A stretch of 64,000 nt of DNA from Gilvibacter sediminis (GTDB lineage: Bacteria > Bacteroidota > Bacteroidia > Flavobacteriales > Flavobacteriaceae): NCBI RefSeq assembly GCF_028561565.1, contig NZ_JAQQTE010000022.1:276456-340455 (forward strand). Reading direction: 5' to 3'. A program made the position numbers and the translations under genes. Of this stretch, positions 35,878 through 44,277 are shown piece by piece. Each line of letters begins with the position of its first letter. The stretch's first letter is position 1. Below the pieces are notes generated by a model, which saw only the letters and a program-made list of their open reading frames with translations, searched no databases and was not told the DNA's origin.

Positions 35878-36523
35878 GGATGCCTTTTGTAGCGGTCTGA
35901 TCGATTACCTGAATGCGCCCTCCAGAAGCAATAGCGGGATTGGGGTCTACAAAAAAGATAGGCGTATCCACAGGTGCATAATTTAAAAGCCCAGCTGCAG
36001 GATACACTTGCATAGAGGTGCCCACAATGATCAGCGCCTCACAGCGGCTTACCATTTCTACTGCTTTTGGGATCAGTGGGACGTCTTCTCCAAACCACAC
36101 AATATGCGGCCTGAGCTGATGTCCGTTTTTACTTAAGTCTCCCAGATTTACATCTTTTTTCCAAAGCTTGATATCATCATGGTATTTGCTGCAACGAACC
36201 TTTAAGAGTTCGCCGTGTAGGTGCATCACCATGGAACTCCCGCCGCGTTCGTGAAGATCATCCACATTTTGGGTGATGATATCAACCTCATGACTAGCTT
36301 CAAGAGCAGCAAGAGCCTTGTGGGCAGTGTTGGGTTCAACCTCTAAAAGTTGTCTTCTGCGCTGGTTGTAAAAATCAAGAACCAGTTCTGGATTGGCCCG
36401 CCATCCCTGCGGAGAGGCTACTTCCATAACATCGTGACCTTCCCAAAGGCCATTGGAATCTCTAAAGGTTTTTAATCCACTTTCTGCGCTGATACCAGCA
36501 CCACTGAGTACGGTGATCTTCAT
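35852..36523 (-). CDS. cobB: sirtuin-type NAD-dependent deacylase without zinc cysteines
   Basis: A 223-residue Sir2 protein: GAGISAESGLKTFRD binds NAD, TQNVDDLHERGG follows, and HLHGE carries catalytic His103. IVWFGEDVP and IIVGTSMQVYPAAG complete the Rossmann fold. Bacterial CobB proteins normally bind zinc with two CxxC pairs between the catalytic His and the VWFGE segment; here that stretch (about residues 104-140) contains only one Cys (C111). The zinc module appears to have been lost while the NAD site is intact. It is divergent from the TrmH-type gene. Confidence 0.88.
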   Translation of the reverse strand: MKITVLSGAGISAESGLKTFRDSNGLWEGHDVMEVASPQGWRANPELVLDFYNQRRRQLLEVEPNTAHKALAALEASHEVDIITQNVDDLHERGGSSMVMHLHGELLKVRCSKYHDDIKLWKKDVNLGDLSKNGHQLRPHIVWFGEDVPLIPKAVEMVSRCEALIIVGTSMQVYPAAGLLNYAPVDTPIFFVDPNPAIASGGRIQVIDQTATKGIPTVVDLLS

Positions 36524-36563
36524 TTGATTGGTGAGCTTGAGAATATTTACTAATTTACAAATT

Positions 36564-37226
36564 ATGGACGCCGATCTATTTGCTTATTTAGAGGATTTTT
36601 TAACCCCGAGAAGGCGGGAATTGTTCAAGGATATCCTCGCCCGTAGAACCAAACACATTACGGTAGTTACAGAAGGGGTTTACCAGCTTCATAATACATC
36701 TGCCGTGGTGCGTAGCTGTGATATTTTTGGTATTCAGGAGTTACACGTCATTGAAGAGATAGAAGGCCGTCGTATTGATAAAGAGATCGCTATGGGTGCT
36801 CAGAAATGGGTGGATGTGATTCGCTATGATTCTGTGGAGTCGTGTATTGCGACCTTACGTGATCAAGGATATAAGATCATTGCAACCACACCTCATGGAG
36901 AGGCCGTGGGGCCTAAAAAGCTCAACATTACCCAAAAGATCGCCTTGTTCTTTGGCAAAGAAGGTGACGGCCTGAGTGACTATGTGATGCAGCACGCCGA
37001 CGCACATTTGACCATACCGATGTATGGTTTTACCGAGAGTTTGAATATTTCTGTAGCGGCTGCTATTAGCCTTTATGAATTGTCGGGCAGACTTCGGTCA
37101 GAGGGTATCAATTGGGAACTAACTGCTGATGAGATCAAGCAAAAGCGCATTGATTGGACGCTTAAAAGCATAAAGAATGCGGATCAGATTATAGATCGGT
37201 TTTTAGAAGATCGAAATAATGGTTAG
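36564..37226 (+). CDS. trmH: SpoU/TrmH-type tRNA 2'-O-methyltransferase
   Basis: A 220-residue SPOUT enzyme. The three knot motifs are present: motif 1 VYQLHNTSAVVRSCDIFG with the catalytic Arg, motif 2 KIALFFGKEGDGLS and motif 3 LTIPMYGFTESLNISVAAAISLYE. These features and an N-terminal helical extension (LTPRRRELFKDILARR) fit TrmH, which methylates the 2'-O of G18 in tRNA. The start ATG was preferred to an upstream non-ATG codon in a polar extension. An SRPBCC gene follows 29 bases later. Confidence 0.88.
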   Translation: MDADLFAYLEDFLTPRRRELFKDILARRTKHITVVTEGVYQLHNTSAVVRSCDIFGIQELHVIEEIEGRRIDKEIAMGAQKWVDVIRYDSVESCIATLRDQGYKIIATTPHGEAVGPKKLNITQKIALFFGKEGDGLSDYVMQHADAHLTIPMYGFTESLNISVAAAISLYELSGRLRSEGINWELTADEIKQKRIDWTLKSIKNADQIIDRFLEDRNNG

Positions 37227-37255
37227 CTTTAATGACTAACTAAACTTCTTTCGAT

Positions 37256-37777
37256 ATGATTGTCCTCTATATTTTAGGCGGACTGGTAGCGCTTATAGCC
37301 CTATTGGCCCTTATCGCCCCAAAGAGTTATCACGTAGAACGTACTATCGTTATCAATAAGCCCAAAGATGAGGTTTTTGAGTATTTGAAGTACATTAAGA
37401 ATCAAGACCATTGGTCGCCTTGGAAGGCCAAAGACCCGAATATGAAGCAAGAATTCGTAGGTGAAGACGCTACGGTCGGTTTTATTTCTAAATGGGAAGG
37501 TAACAAAGATGTGGGTGTCGGGGAACAGGAGATCAAAAAGATCGATGAGGGCCACCGTTTGGACACTGAGCTTAGATTCTTCAAACCTTGGAAGTCACAA
37601 AGCGATGCCTACATTCAAACTGAGGATCACCAGGACGGGACTAAAGTCAGCTGGGGGTTTACAGGAAATAACCCGGTGCCCATGAATATCATGATGCTCT
37701 TTTTCAATTTTGATAAGGCGGTCGGGAAAGATTTTGAAGAAGGCTTGAGTAAACTCAAAAGCATTTTGGAATCATGA
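37256..37777 (+). CDS. SRPBCC family protein
   Basis: A 173-residue protein with one N-terminal hydrophobic segment (residues 2-22). A START-like/polyketide cyclase domain follows: RTIVINKPKDEVFEYLKYIKNQDHWSPW, then KWEGNKDVGVGEQEIKKIDEG and KVSWGFTGNNPVP. Members bind hydrophobic ligands in a deep cavity; the ligand here is unknown. It is followed by a VOC protein with a four-base overlap (ATGA), so the two are translationally coupled. The membrane segment suggests the domain is tethered. Confidence 0.85.
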   Translation: MIVLYILGGLVALIALLALIAPKSYHVERTIVINKPKDEVFEYLKYIKNQDHWSPWKAKDPNMKQEFVGEDATVGFISKWEGNKDVGVGEQEIKKIDEGHRLDTELRFFKPWKSQSDAYIQTEDHQDGTKVSWGFTGNNPVPMNIMMLFFNFDKAVGKDFEEGLSKLKSILES

Positions 37778-38145
37778 GCAGTGTTGTAGCCAATTGGTTT
37801 GAGATTCCCACTACAGATATTAATCGAGCCAAGTCTTTTTATGAGTCTATCTTGCAGTGTGAGATGCAGCTGGTCAATACAGGCGGATTTGATATGTGTT
37901 TTTTTCCAGGCGATGGAGCCCAAGGCGCTACTGGAGCTTTGATCAATCATGAACAATATACGCCCAGTCATGCAGGAACTTTGGTCTATTTAATGACTCA
38001 GGATGTTGCTGAGCCGCTGATTCGCGTGGTGGAGGCTGGTGGTAAGATATTGCGAGAAAAGACCTTGATCGCTCCAGAGCACGGTTATATGGGAGTGTTT
38101 GAAGATACTGAAGGCAACCGCGTAGCACTTCATTCCAATCAATAA
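37774..38145 (+). CDS. VOC family (glyoxalase-like) protein
   Basis: A 123-residue protein built of two beta-alpha-beta-beta-beta modules: NWFEIPTTDINRAKSFYESIL at the N-terminus and EPLIRVVEAGGKILREKT to GYMGVFEDTEGNRVALHS at the C-terminus. The C-terminal EDTEGN is the usual metal-ligand Glu neighbourhood of the fold. It could be a lyase, a dioxygenase or a resistance protein; the sequence does not decide. It overlaps the SRPBCC gene by four bases. A hairpin shared with the convergent cold shock gene follows its stop. Confidence 0.85.
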   Translation: MSSVVANWFEIPTTDINRAKSFYESILQCEMQLVNTGGFDMCFFPGDGAQGATGALINHEQYTPSHAGTLVYLMTQDVAEPLIRVVEAGGKILREKTLIAPEHGYMGVFEDTEGNRVALHSNQ

Positions 38146-38170
38146 AAAAACCGCGCCAGAGGCACGGTTT
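38144..38170 (-). terminator. intrinsic terminator of the cold shock gene
   Basis: The stem AAACCGxGCC/GGCxCGGTTT has one mismatched position and a three-base loop. On the minus strand it is followed by seven T. It lies in the gap between the VOC and cold shock genes. Confidence 0.75.
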
Positions 38171-38203
38171 GTCGTAAAAGTGTATGTCTTAGATCAATTT
38201 GAA

Positions 38204-38395
38204 TTAAGCCAAGCGAACATTAACTGCGTTCATACCTTTTTTTCCTTCTTTTAATTCAAATGATACTTTATCGCCTTCTTTAACTTCATCAGCTAGTCCG
38301 GAAATGTGAACAAAGTAATCCGTGTTTGAATCATCTTCAGTGATAAAGCCATAGCCTTTATCATCGATGAAGAACTTTACGGTTCCGTGTAACAT
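38204..38395 (-). CDS. cold shock domain protein
   Basis: A 63-residue single-domain Csp. RNP1 is KGYGFI (about 13-18) and RNP2 is YFVHIS (about 27-32); the whole length is one OB fold binding single-stranded RNA/DNA. The usual VFFH-type RNP2 reads YFVHIS here. A TACCTTTG box 27 bases upstream implies a leader of about 20 bases, much shorter than the cold-induced leaders of E. coli cspA. That argues against a long RNA thermosensor. It is monocistronic with a terminator. Confidence 0.95.
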   Translation of the reverse strand: MLHGTVKFFIDDKGYGFITEDDSNTDYFVHISGLADEVKEGDKVSFELKEGKKGMNAVNVRLA

Positions 38396-38421
38396 AAAAA
38401 ATAATTAATAATACTTAGTTG

Positions 38422-38429
38422 CAAAGGTA
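38422..38429 (-). promoter_or_regulatory. -7 box TACCTTTG for the cold shock gene
   Basis: A perfect TAnnTTTG on the minus strand. A TTG lies 22 bases upstream, slightly longer than usual. Confidence 0.5.
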
Positions 38430-38509
38430 AGGCTTAATACAAGGCGGAATTCAATAAAACTGAATTAATCCACAGAAATTGTTAAAATTAATTTAGCGGT
38501 AACACTCTC

Positions 38510-39172
38510 TTAGCTTTGTAATGACAGATAAACAGCGAAGAAATGACAGATTGTTCCTCCTAAAACAAAGACGTGAAATATTGCGTGATTGAACCTCAAA
38601 TTGGGTAAACTGTACAAAACTGCGCCTACAGTGTAGGAAATTCCTCCTGCTAAGAGGTACCACAGTGAGACGGAATCCAAATTGTTGATCATGGGTTTTA
38701 CTGCAAATATGACCATCCATCCCATAGCTACATAGAGTATGGTAGACAGCTTATCGTAGCGCCCGGTAAAAAAGAGTTTAAGTACAACTCCGCCTATGGC
38801 CAGTCCCCAAGTAATCCCAAACAAAATCCAGCCAACAGTGCCGTTCAAGGTGGTGAGTGTAAACGGAGTATAGGTGCCCGCGATCAATAAATAGATCGCG
38901 GCATGATCAAAAATTCTAAAGCGCCTCCTTAGTTTAGGTTTTTTGCTCCAGTGATATAAGGTAGACGCCGCGTATAGAATGATCATACTCCCTCCAAATA
39001 CACTCCAACTCACAATATGCCATGTAGAACCTTGGGTGCTGGCCTTTACTACCAATAGGGGTAGTGCCGCCACAGCCAAGAGAAATCCAATTCCGTGTGA
39101 CCAGATATTGAGCTTTTCCTCCATAGCGGAGTAGGTAACCAGATCGTGATGTTGGGGCGCGGAATCTTCCAT
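38510..39172 (-). CDS. trhA: hemolysin III / PAQR family membrane protein
   Basis: A 220-residue protein with seven predicted helices. The conserved SHGIGFLLAVAALP of helix 1, YAASTLYHW with the invariant His, and FDHAAIYLLIAGTYTPF are all present. The C-terminal FNHAIFHVFVLGGTICHFFA supplies the remaining zinc-ligand-type His pair. PAQR proteins in bacteria have been linked to membrane fluidity control (TrhA); the name hemolysin is historical and no toxin role is implied. It lies one base downstream of the S10 peptidase gene. Confidence 0.92.
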   Translation of the reverse strand: MEDSAPQHHDLVTYSAMEEKLNIWSHGIGFLLAVAALPLLVVKASTQGSTWHIVSWSVFGGSMIILYAASTLYHWSKKPKLRRRFRIFDHAAIYLLIAGTYTPFTLTTLNGTVGWILFGITWGLAIGGVVLKLFFTGRYDKLSTILYVAMGWMVIFAVKPMINNLDSVSLWYLLAGGISYTVGAVLYSLPNLRFNHAIFHVFVLGGTICHFFAVYLSLQS

Positions 39173-39173
39173 A

Positions 39174-40670
39174 TCAATATTTAGCTGACTTGCCTTTGTT
39201 GGTCGTTTTTAAAATAAAGGCACGCAGATCATTATTAGCTGCCTCAAGGTCTTGTCGGCGTAGATACATCATGTGTCCCGAGCGATATCCTTTAAATTCA
39301 AAACGGTCTTTCATACGTCCGCTTGGGTCAATTTGCCACATGGTATACTTAGCATTGAAATAGGTAGTGGCGCCGTCGTAATAACCCGATTGCACCAAAA
39401 CGTTCAAATAAGGATTCTCTGCCATGGCGGCACGCAAATCGTCGCGAACATTGTTATTTCTATTGTCCCAAGGTCTCACAGGGCCGAACATATTGTATTT
39501 CAAATCGGTTTTAAAGTTGAGGTGTTCTCTTATGTAGTAATTGATCGCAGGAGTAAACGAGTGCAGCCAAGAGGTGATCTCAGAATTGTAATCTGGTCTT
39601 TCTCCAGCGATGGTCTTATCCAAACCTAAATAACGAGAATCCAAGCGGCCAACCGTATACCCGCTGCGTTCACGTAAGAGATCTTTCCAAAAATAATCCG
39701 TTGGTACGTCTAAATTCAAGTCTAGGATCGTCTTTTTACTAAGCCCTGAATAATAACTCATTTTGGTCGCAATGGCATCTTTCTCAGCATCCGAAATAAA
39801 TCCGCCTTTAGCTAAGGCAGGCATGAGTTCATCAACGGCAAAAGCTTCTGCTTCTGGCAATACCTCTAAAAGGTCTTTGCTCTGCAAATCTGCAGGCAAT
39901 ACCTTGTGATGCCAAGCGGTAGCCGTGTAATAGGGGAGGTTTAGTGCAGATTCTACGGGTACATCACTATTGAAAACCAAATAGTCTGCCGGGGATACCA
40001 TGATCACCCCGTTTAAATACATCCATTGAGCTCCTTGAAGCTCCTTGGCCAAGCCCATCACGCGCGTTCCACCATAGCTCTCTCCAATGATATATTTTGG
40101 AGATCGCCAACGGTTGTTGCGAGTCACAAAGGTATTGAGCCATTCGGCCAGGTATTCAATATCGGCATTGATCCCAAAGAACTTGGATTTGTCTACCTCT
40201 TTGCCCATGGCAGGAATGGTTCTGGAATATCCCGTATTGGCAGGATTTATAAATACAATATCAGCCACATCCAAGATAGAGAAGGGATTCTCTTGTACTC
40301 CATAAGGCTGTACGGGATAGCCTTCATCATCAATCTTCAAGGTTTTTGGCCCTGTATAGGCCACATGCATCCAAACAGAAGCAGAACCCGGTCCGCCGTT
40401 AAAGGACATGATCAAAGGTCGCGCTTCTTTACTGCCCACATCTGTGCGTTGGTAGTAGGTGTAGAACAAACTTGCAATGGGGTTCCCGTTTTCATCCCAA
40501 ACGGGTTGTGTTCCCGTAGTTGCAGAATAGCTTACTGCTTTGCCCATGATCGTGGTCTTGTGATTGGTGACCACTGTAGTGTCAATGGGGAGTTCTACTT
40601 GTTGTGCGAATCCCACACTTGATAAAAATACCGCTACTAGTGCTACAAAGAAATGTTTGGTTGTTTGCAT
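39174..40670 (-). CDS. S10 family serine carboxypeptidase-like protein
   Basis: A 498-residue exported protein with a signal peptide (cleavage after VGFAQ). S10 features are FNGGPGSASVWMH (oxyanion region, about 90-102), the nucleophile in GESYGG with Ser198, and a C-terminal YRSGHMMYLRR holding the catalytic His. S10 enzymes remove C-terminal residues at acidic pH and are unusual in bacteria outside Bacteroidota and a few other phyla. It is the first gene before the hemolysin III gene. A TAACTTTT box (one mismatch) lies about 32 bases upstream. Confidence 0.92.
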   Translation of the reverse strand: MQTTKHFFVALVAVFLSSVGFAQQVELPIDTTVVTNHKTTIMGKAVSYSATTGTQPVWDENGNPIASLFYTYYQRTDVGSKEARPLIMSFNGGPGSASVWMHVAYTGPKTLKIDDEGYPVQPYGVQENPFSILDVADIVFINPANTGYSRTIPAMGKEVDKSKFFGINADIEYLAEWLNTFVTRNNRWRSPKYIIGESYGGTRVMGLAKELQGAQWMYLNGVIMVSPADYLVFNSDVPVESALNLPYYTATAWHHKVLPADLQSKDLLEVLPEAEAFAVDELMPALAKGGFISDAEKDAIATKMSYYSGLSKKTILDLNLDVPTDYFWKDLLRERSGYTVGRLDSRYLGLDKTIAGERPDYNSEITSWLHSFTPAINYYIREHLNFKTDLKYNMFGPVRPWDNRNNNVRDDLRAAMAENPYLNVLVQSGYYDGATTYFNAKYTMWQIDPSGRMKDRFEFKGYRSGHMMYLRRQDLEAANNDLRAFILKTTNKGKSAKY

Positions 40671-40724
40671 GATTTAAAGGTTGGTTTGGTTTTTAGCGTA
40701 TAAAAGTTACTAATTCTGCGAGGA

Positions 40725-41270
40725 TTACAGATTTGAAAAATCATTTTTATAGGCCAAAGCTTGTTTGATATGTCCTAAGTGATGGCGGCAATGCCAGTCA
40801 TAATGCCCCAATGCTTCCCCTAGCGGGACCAAGGCTTGCTGATCCGGATGAAAGTAAGGCCGCTCAAAATCCCGAGGGGTCAACTTACTCACACAGGTGA
40901 ACCAACGCGCGTGGATGCCCTCTAGCATCTTAATACTTGGGGTGAGATCGTTATCCGTCGCGTCCGCAAATTCTGCCCAAAGTGCCTCTTTATAAGGTTT
41001 GATCACCGGGTTTTCTTCTGTTAAGGCCAATTTGAAGCGAGTAAGCGCATTCATATGCGAATCTGCGCAATGGTGCACCACTTGTTTGATGTTCCATCCT
41101 TCAGGGCGATAGATATAACTCAATTCTGCTGAATTCAAGTCGTCTACCAACTCCTTGAGGAGCCAAGGGAAATCGCGAATGGTAGCGATCCACTCGGCAT
41201 AATTCATCATATTGATCTTTTCCGGAAGTTGATCCTTTCCGATGGGATATCGAAGTTCGTCTAAAGTCAT
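40725..41270 (-). CDS. DinB/YfiT-like metal-dependent transferase family protein
   Basis: A 181-residue four-helix-bundle protein of the DinB/YfiT superfamily. The metal triad is suggested by VVHHCADSHM (about residue 66) and by HYDWHCRHHLGHI near the C-terminus. The N-terminus (LRYPIGKDQLPEKI) is typical of the YfiT group, which includes bacillithiol-S-transferases in Firmicutes. Whether this organism makes bacillithiol is not known from the window. It is three bases after photolyase and probably in the same operon, consistent with a stress or detoxification role. Confidence 0.88.
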   Translation of the reverse strand: MTLDELRYPIGKDQLPEKINMMNYAEWIATIRDFPWLLKELVDDLNSAELSYIYRPEGWNIKQVVHHCADSHMNALTRFKLALTEENPVIKPYKEALWAEFADATDNDLTPSIKMLEGIHARWFTCVSKLTPRDFERPYFHPDQQALVPLGEALGHYDWHCRHHLGHIKQALAYKNDFSNL

Positions 41271-41273
41271 TCT

Positions 41274-42569
41274 TTAGGAATTTAAAGCTTCTTTATAAGT
41301 GCTAATTGCGCGCTCTCGTGCCATTTTGTGCTCTACCATGGGTTCGGGATAATCATCCGATTGATATTCGGGCACCCAGGTATCGAGATATTCACGTTGC
41401 TTGTCAAACTTATCGATCTGGGTGGTGGGGTTAAATACTCTAAAGTAGGGAGCAGCGTCACAGCCTGTTCCCGCAGCCCATTGCCAGTTCCCGTTGTTGC
41501 TGGCCAATTCATAATCCAGAAGTTTCTCGGCAAAATAGGCTTCCCCCCAACGCCAATCGATCAGTAAGTGTTTACACAAAAATCCTGCGGTGATCATGCG
41601 CACTCTGTTGTGCATATAACCCGTATTGTTGAGTTCTCTCATTCCGGCATCTACCATAGGGTAACCGGTATTGCCCTCACACCACTTTTTAAAATCCTCT
41701 TTATTGTTGCGCCAAGGCACAGCATCGTATTTTTCTCTGAAGTTATTATTGACCACTTTGGGGAAATGATAGAGGATCTGCATAAAGAATTCACGCCAAA
41801 TGAGTTCGCTCAAAAAAGTGCCCTCCTCATCTTTTACTTTCTGTACCAACTTCCGGATCCCAACCGTTCCAAAGCGCAAATGAGGTCCCAAGCGACTCGT
41901 CCCGTCTTTTGCTGGGAAGTTTCTGGTGTCTTTGTAATTTGGGACTACATCTAAGTCATATTCCGGAACTTTGATCTCAGATTCTTTAAATCCGAGTTGA
42001 TCCATGCTTGGAAATTCCTCAGAGGATGCGGCAAATGCTTCAACACCTACCTCAGGATAGGGCTGGTGTTCATTCGGATTAAAGTGTTCCAACCACTTGT
42101 TCTTAAAAGGCGTGTACACCACATAGGGGTCACCGTCATCCTTGAGTACTTCTTGCGGTTCAAAGATCACCTGATCTTTGTAACGGTTAAAAACAATATC
42201 TTCTGATTTGGCCCATTTTGCAACGCTCTTGTCGCGTTTACGGGCATAAGGTTCGTAATCGCGATTGGTGTGAATGGCCGCAATCTTATATTGTTTAGCC
42301 AATTCTTTAAGGACCTCCAAAGGTTTTCCTTTACGAATACAAAAGCCAGCATTTCCTTCTTTTAAAGTTTGCTGCATTTTAGACAGGCTGTCATAAATAA
42401 AATTAACCCGCGCATCATCTGCTGGCAATTCATCCAGTATATTCTCATCGAAAATAAATAGCGGGAGGATCTTGTATTCCCCATCGGCAGCTGCATAAAG
42501 CCCAGCATTGTCATGAAGTCTCAGGTCTCTTCGAAACCAAAATACTGCAATTTCTTCGTTCTCTTTCAT
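41274..42569 (-). CDS. phrB: cryptochrome/deoxyribodipyrimidine photolyase family protein
   Basis: A 431-residue flavoprotein. An N-terminal Rossmann-like antenna domain (AVFWFRRDLRLHDNAGLYAA) is followed by the FAD-binding helical domain with GTSRLGPHLRFG and FLSELIWREFFMQILYHFP. MVDAGMRELNNTGYMHNRVRM and WQWAAGTGCDAAPYFRVFNP complete it. The last matches the FAD/CPD-binding region of class I CPD photolyases, which repair UV-induced pyrimidine dimers in light. It lies nine bases after a methyltransferase gene, within a tight minus-strand run. Confidence 0.94.
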   Translation of the reverse strand: MKENEEIAVFWFRRDLRLHDNAGLYAAADGEYKILPLFIFDENILDELPADDARVNFIYDSLSKMQQTLKEGNAGFCIRKGKPLEVLKELAKQYKIAAIHTNRDYEPYARKRDKSVAKWAKSEDIVFNRYKDQVIFEPQEVLKDDGDPYVVYTPFKNKWLEHFNPNEHQPYPEVGVEAFAASSEEFPSMDQLGFKESEIKVPEYDLDVVPNYKDTRNFPAKDGTSRLGPHLRFGTVGIRKLVQKVKDEEGTFLSELIWREFFMQILYHFPKVVNNNFREKYDAVPWRNNKEDFKKWCEGNTGYPMVDAGMRELNNTGYMHNRVRMITAGFLCKHLLIDWRWGEAYFAEKLLDYELASNNGNWQWAAGTGCDAAPYFRVFNPTTQIDKFDKQREYLDTWVPEYQSDDYPEPMVEHKMARERAISTYKEALNS

Positions 42570-42578
42570 AGCGTAATC

Positions 42579-43367
42579 TTATTGCTTGGTGCACTTTAAG
42601 GCATACACCAATGGAATTTTATTATCAAAGGGTTTGAGTTGAAACTTTTCAGGGGCAACTTCCACCGTGTGGGCAAAACAATCGTAAGGCGAATAGTCAA
42701 ATTCTTGAAAAACCGCAAGGCTAAGCTTTTGGTCCAAGAGGGCAGTCAGTACTTCACTCAAAGGGTGGTTCCAAGTCACATAATCTGCTTCAAAATCGTG
42801 ATCGGTGTCGGTATAACTTCCCGATGAGGTCTCTTTAATAGGACCGTCATTGAAGTAATTGTAGATCACGCCTTTAAAATCGTCATCGTACATCCATACC
42901 ACAGGATGAAACTCCGCCATAATAAATTCACCACCAGGTTTTAAAAATCTATTGACAACACTTGCCCAGCGATCCAAGTTTGGAAGCCAGCCAATGGTGC
43001 CGTAGCTAGTAAAGACAATATCATACTGCTTATTCAAATGCTCGGGTAGTTCATAAAGATCACAACAAATAAATTCGGCATCTAAACCCAAAGAGCTGTT
43101 GAGCTCTCGTGCCTTGTCAATAGCAGCGTCTGAGAGGTCTACGCCAGTTACTTTAGCACCCATGCGCGCCAAGGAAAGACTGTCTTGTCCAAAGTGACAT
43201 TGTAAATGCAAAATTGACTTTGATTTTACCTCACCAAGCAGCTCTAATTCTATGCTGTTTAATGAATTCTTCCCTTTTAAGAATCCGGGAAGGTCGTAAA
43301 ACTCCGAGGTGACATGAGCCGCCGTGCGCGTGTTCCAACTGGCTTTATTTATTGCTTTGTAATCCAT
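42579..43367 (-). CDS. class I SAM-dependent methyltransferase
   Basis: A 262-residue protein with motif I LHLQCHFGQDSLSLARMGAKVTGVDLS (about 54-80), an acidic loop at motif II and motif IV FTSYGTIGWLP. The N-terminus (INKASWNTRTAAH) is common in small flavobacterial methyltransferases of the UbiE/MenG-like group. There are no target-recognition hints. It is two bases downstream of the aldo/keto reductase gene and nine bases upstream of photolyase. The substrate is unknown. Confidence 0.9.
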   Translation of the reverse strand: MDYKAINKASWNTRTAAHVTSEFYDLPGFLKGKNSLNSIELELLGEVKSKSILHLQCHFGQDSLSLARMGAKVTGVDLSDAAIDKARELNSSLGLDAEFICCDLYELPEHLNKQYDIVFTSYGTIGWLPNLDRWASVVNRFLKPGGEFIMAEFHPVVWMYDDDFKGVIYNYFNDGPIKETSSGSYTDTDHDFEADYVTWNHPLSEVLTALLDQKLSLAVFQEFDYSPYDCFAHTVEVAPEKFQLKPFDNKIPLVYALKCTKQ

Positions 43368-43369
43368 CT

Positions 43370-44275
43370 TTAAGCGACTTCATGGCCTAATTTTGCCTCG
43401 TAAATTCTAAACCAGTGCTCGTCGCTTAGATTAATTTCTTGGGCACGGACGGCAGCTTTTAAACGTTCAATTTTTCCACTTCCAACTATAGGCATGATCC
43501 CAACAGGATGCTTAAGCAGCCAGGCGTACATGATCGTGGCAATGTCTGTATTGAGTTCTCCTGCAATGTTGTGGATCACTTCGAGCAAGGGCACACGGTC
43601 CTTGTTGGCAGCGGAGAAGAGTTTCCCTCCTGCCAAAGGCGACCACGCCATAGGATGCATGCGCTTTTCCAGCAGATAATCAATATTGCCGTTGTCAAAA
43701 TGTTCTAAACAGTTCACAGAGATCTCAATTTGATTGGTGATCAAATCTTGGTCCAAGTAAGACTGTAAGGTTTGCGTTTGTTGCGGGGTGAAGTTAGACA
43801 CTCCAAAGTAGCGAACCTTTCCGCTTTGCTTTAAATGATCAAAGGCACGAGCAACTTCACCCGGATCATAGAGTGGCGAAGGCCTGTGCAAAAGCAAAAC
43901 GTCCAAATAATCTGTTTGCAAGTTTTTCAAGGATTGCTCCGTGCTACCCACAATGTGATCATAGCTCAGGTCATAAGATTTCACAGAGCGCTCCGGATAT
44001 TTTTCAGAAAGCAATTTGATGCCACATTTGCTGACCAGTTCCAATTGGCTTCTTAAGCTTGATTTGTTCGCCAAGGCCTTGCCAAAAAGGGTTTCACACT
44101 CGTAGTCTCCATAAATATCAGCGTGGTCAATGGTAGTTATTCCCAGGTCCAATCCTTGTTGGAGCAAATTCAAAATTTCGTCTTGAGAATACTCCCAATC
44201 TTTCAAGCGCCAATAGCCGTGAATGAAGGTGGAGAAGCTGAGGTCTTTAGTGAGTTGTTTTCTGCCGGATTGCAT
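43370..44275 (-). CDS. aldo/keto reductase
   Basis: A 301-residue TIM-barrel oxidoreductase using NADPH. The catalytic tetrad can be read: Asp in TTIDHADIYGDYE together with its Tyr, Lys in LELVSKCGI, and His in DVLLLHRPSPL. GVSNFTPQQT is the adjoining family motif, and PIVGSGKIERLKAAV binds the cofactor phosphate. It resembles the YdhF group of E. coli. It lies in the tight minus-strand run between the YdeI-like gene and the methyltransferase gene, both two bases away. Confidence 0.92.
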   Translation of the reverse strand: MQSGRKQLTKDLSFSTFIHGYWRLKDWEYSQDEILNLLQQGLDLGITTIDHADIYGDYECETLFGKALANKSSLRSQLELVSKCGIKLLSEKYPERSVKSYDLSYDHIVGSTEQSLKNLQTDYLDVLLLHRPSPLYDPGEVARAFDHLKQSGKVRYFGVSNFTPQQTQTLQSYLDQDLITNQIEISVNCLEHFDNGNIDYLLEKRMHPMAWSPLAGGKLFSAANKDRVPLLEVIHNIAGELNTDIATIMYAWLLKHPVGIMPIVGSGKIERLKAAVRAQEINLSDEHWFRIYEAKLGHEVA

Positions 44276-44277
44276 AC

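Noticed and set aside
38510-39172. Toxin role for the hemolysin III family protein
   Set aside because: The sequence is a seven-helix PAQR protein; the name is historical and nothing here suggests cytolysis.
40026-40622. 198-codon plus-strand frame opposite the S10 peptidase gene
   Set aside because: It is fully antisense to a well-supported gene with intact catalytic motifs, and the product has no recognisable domain.
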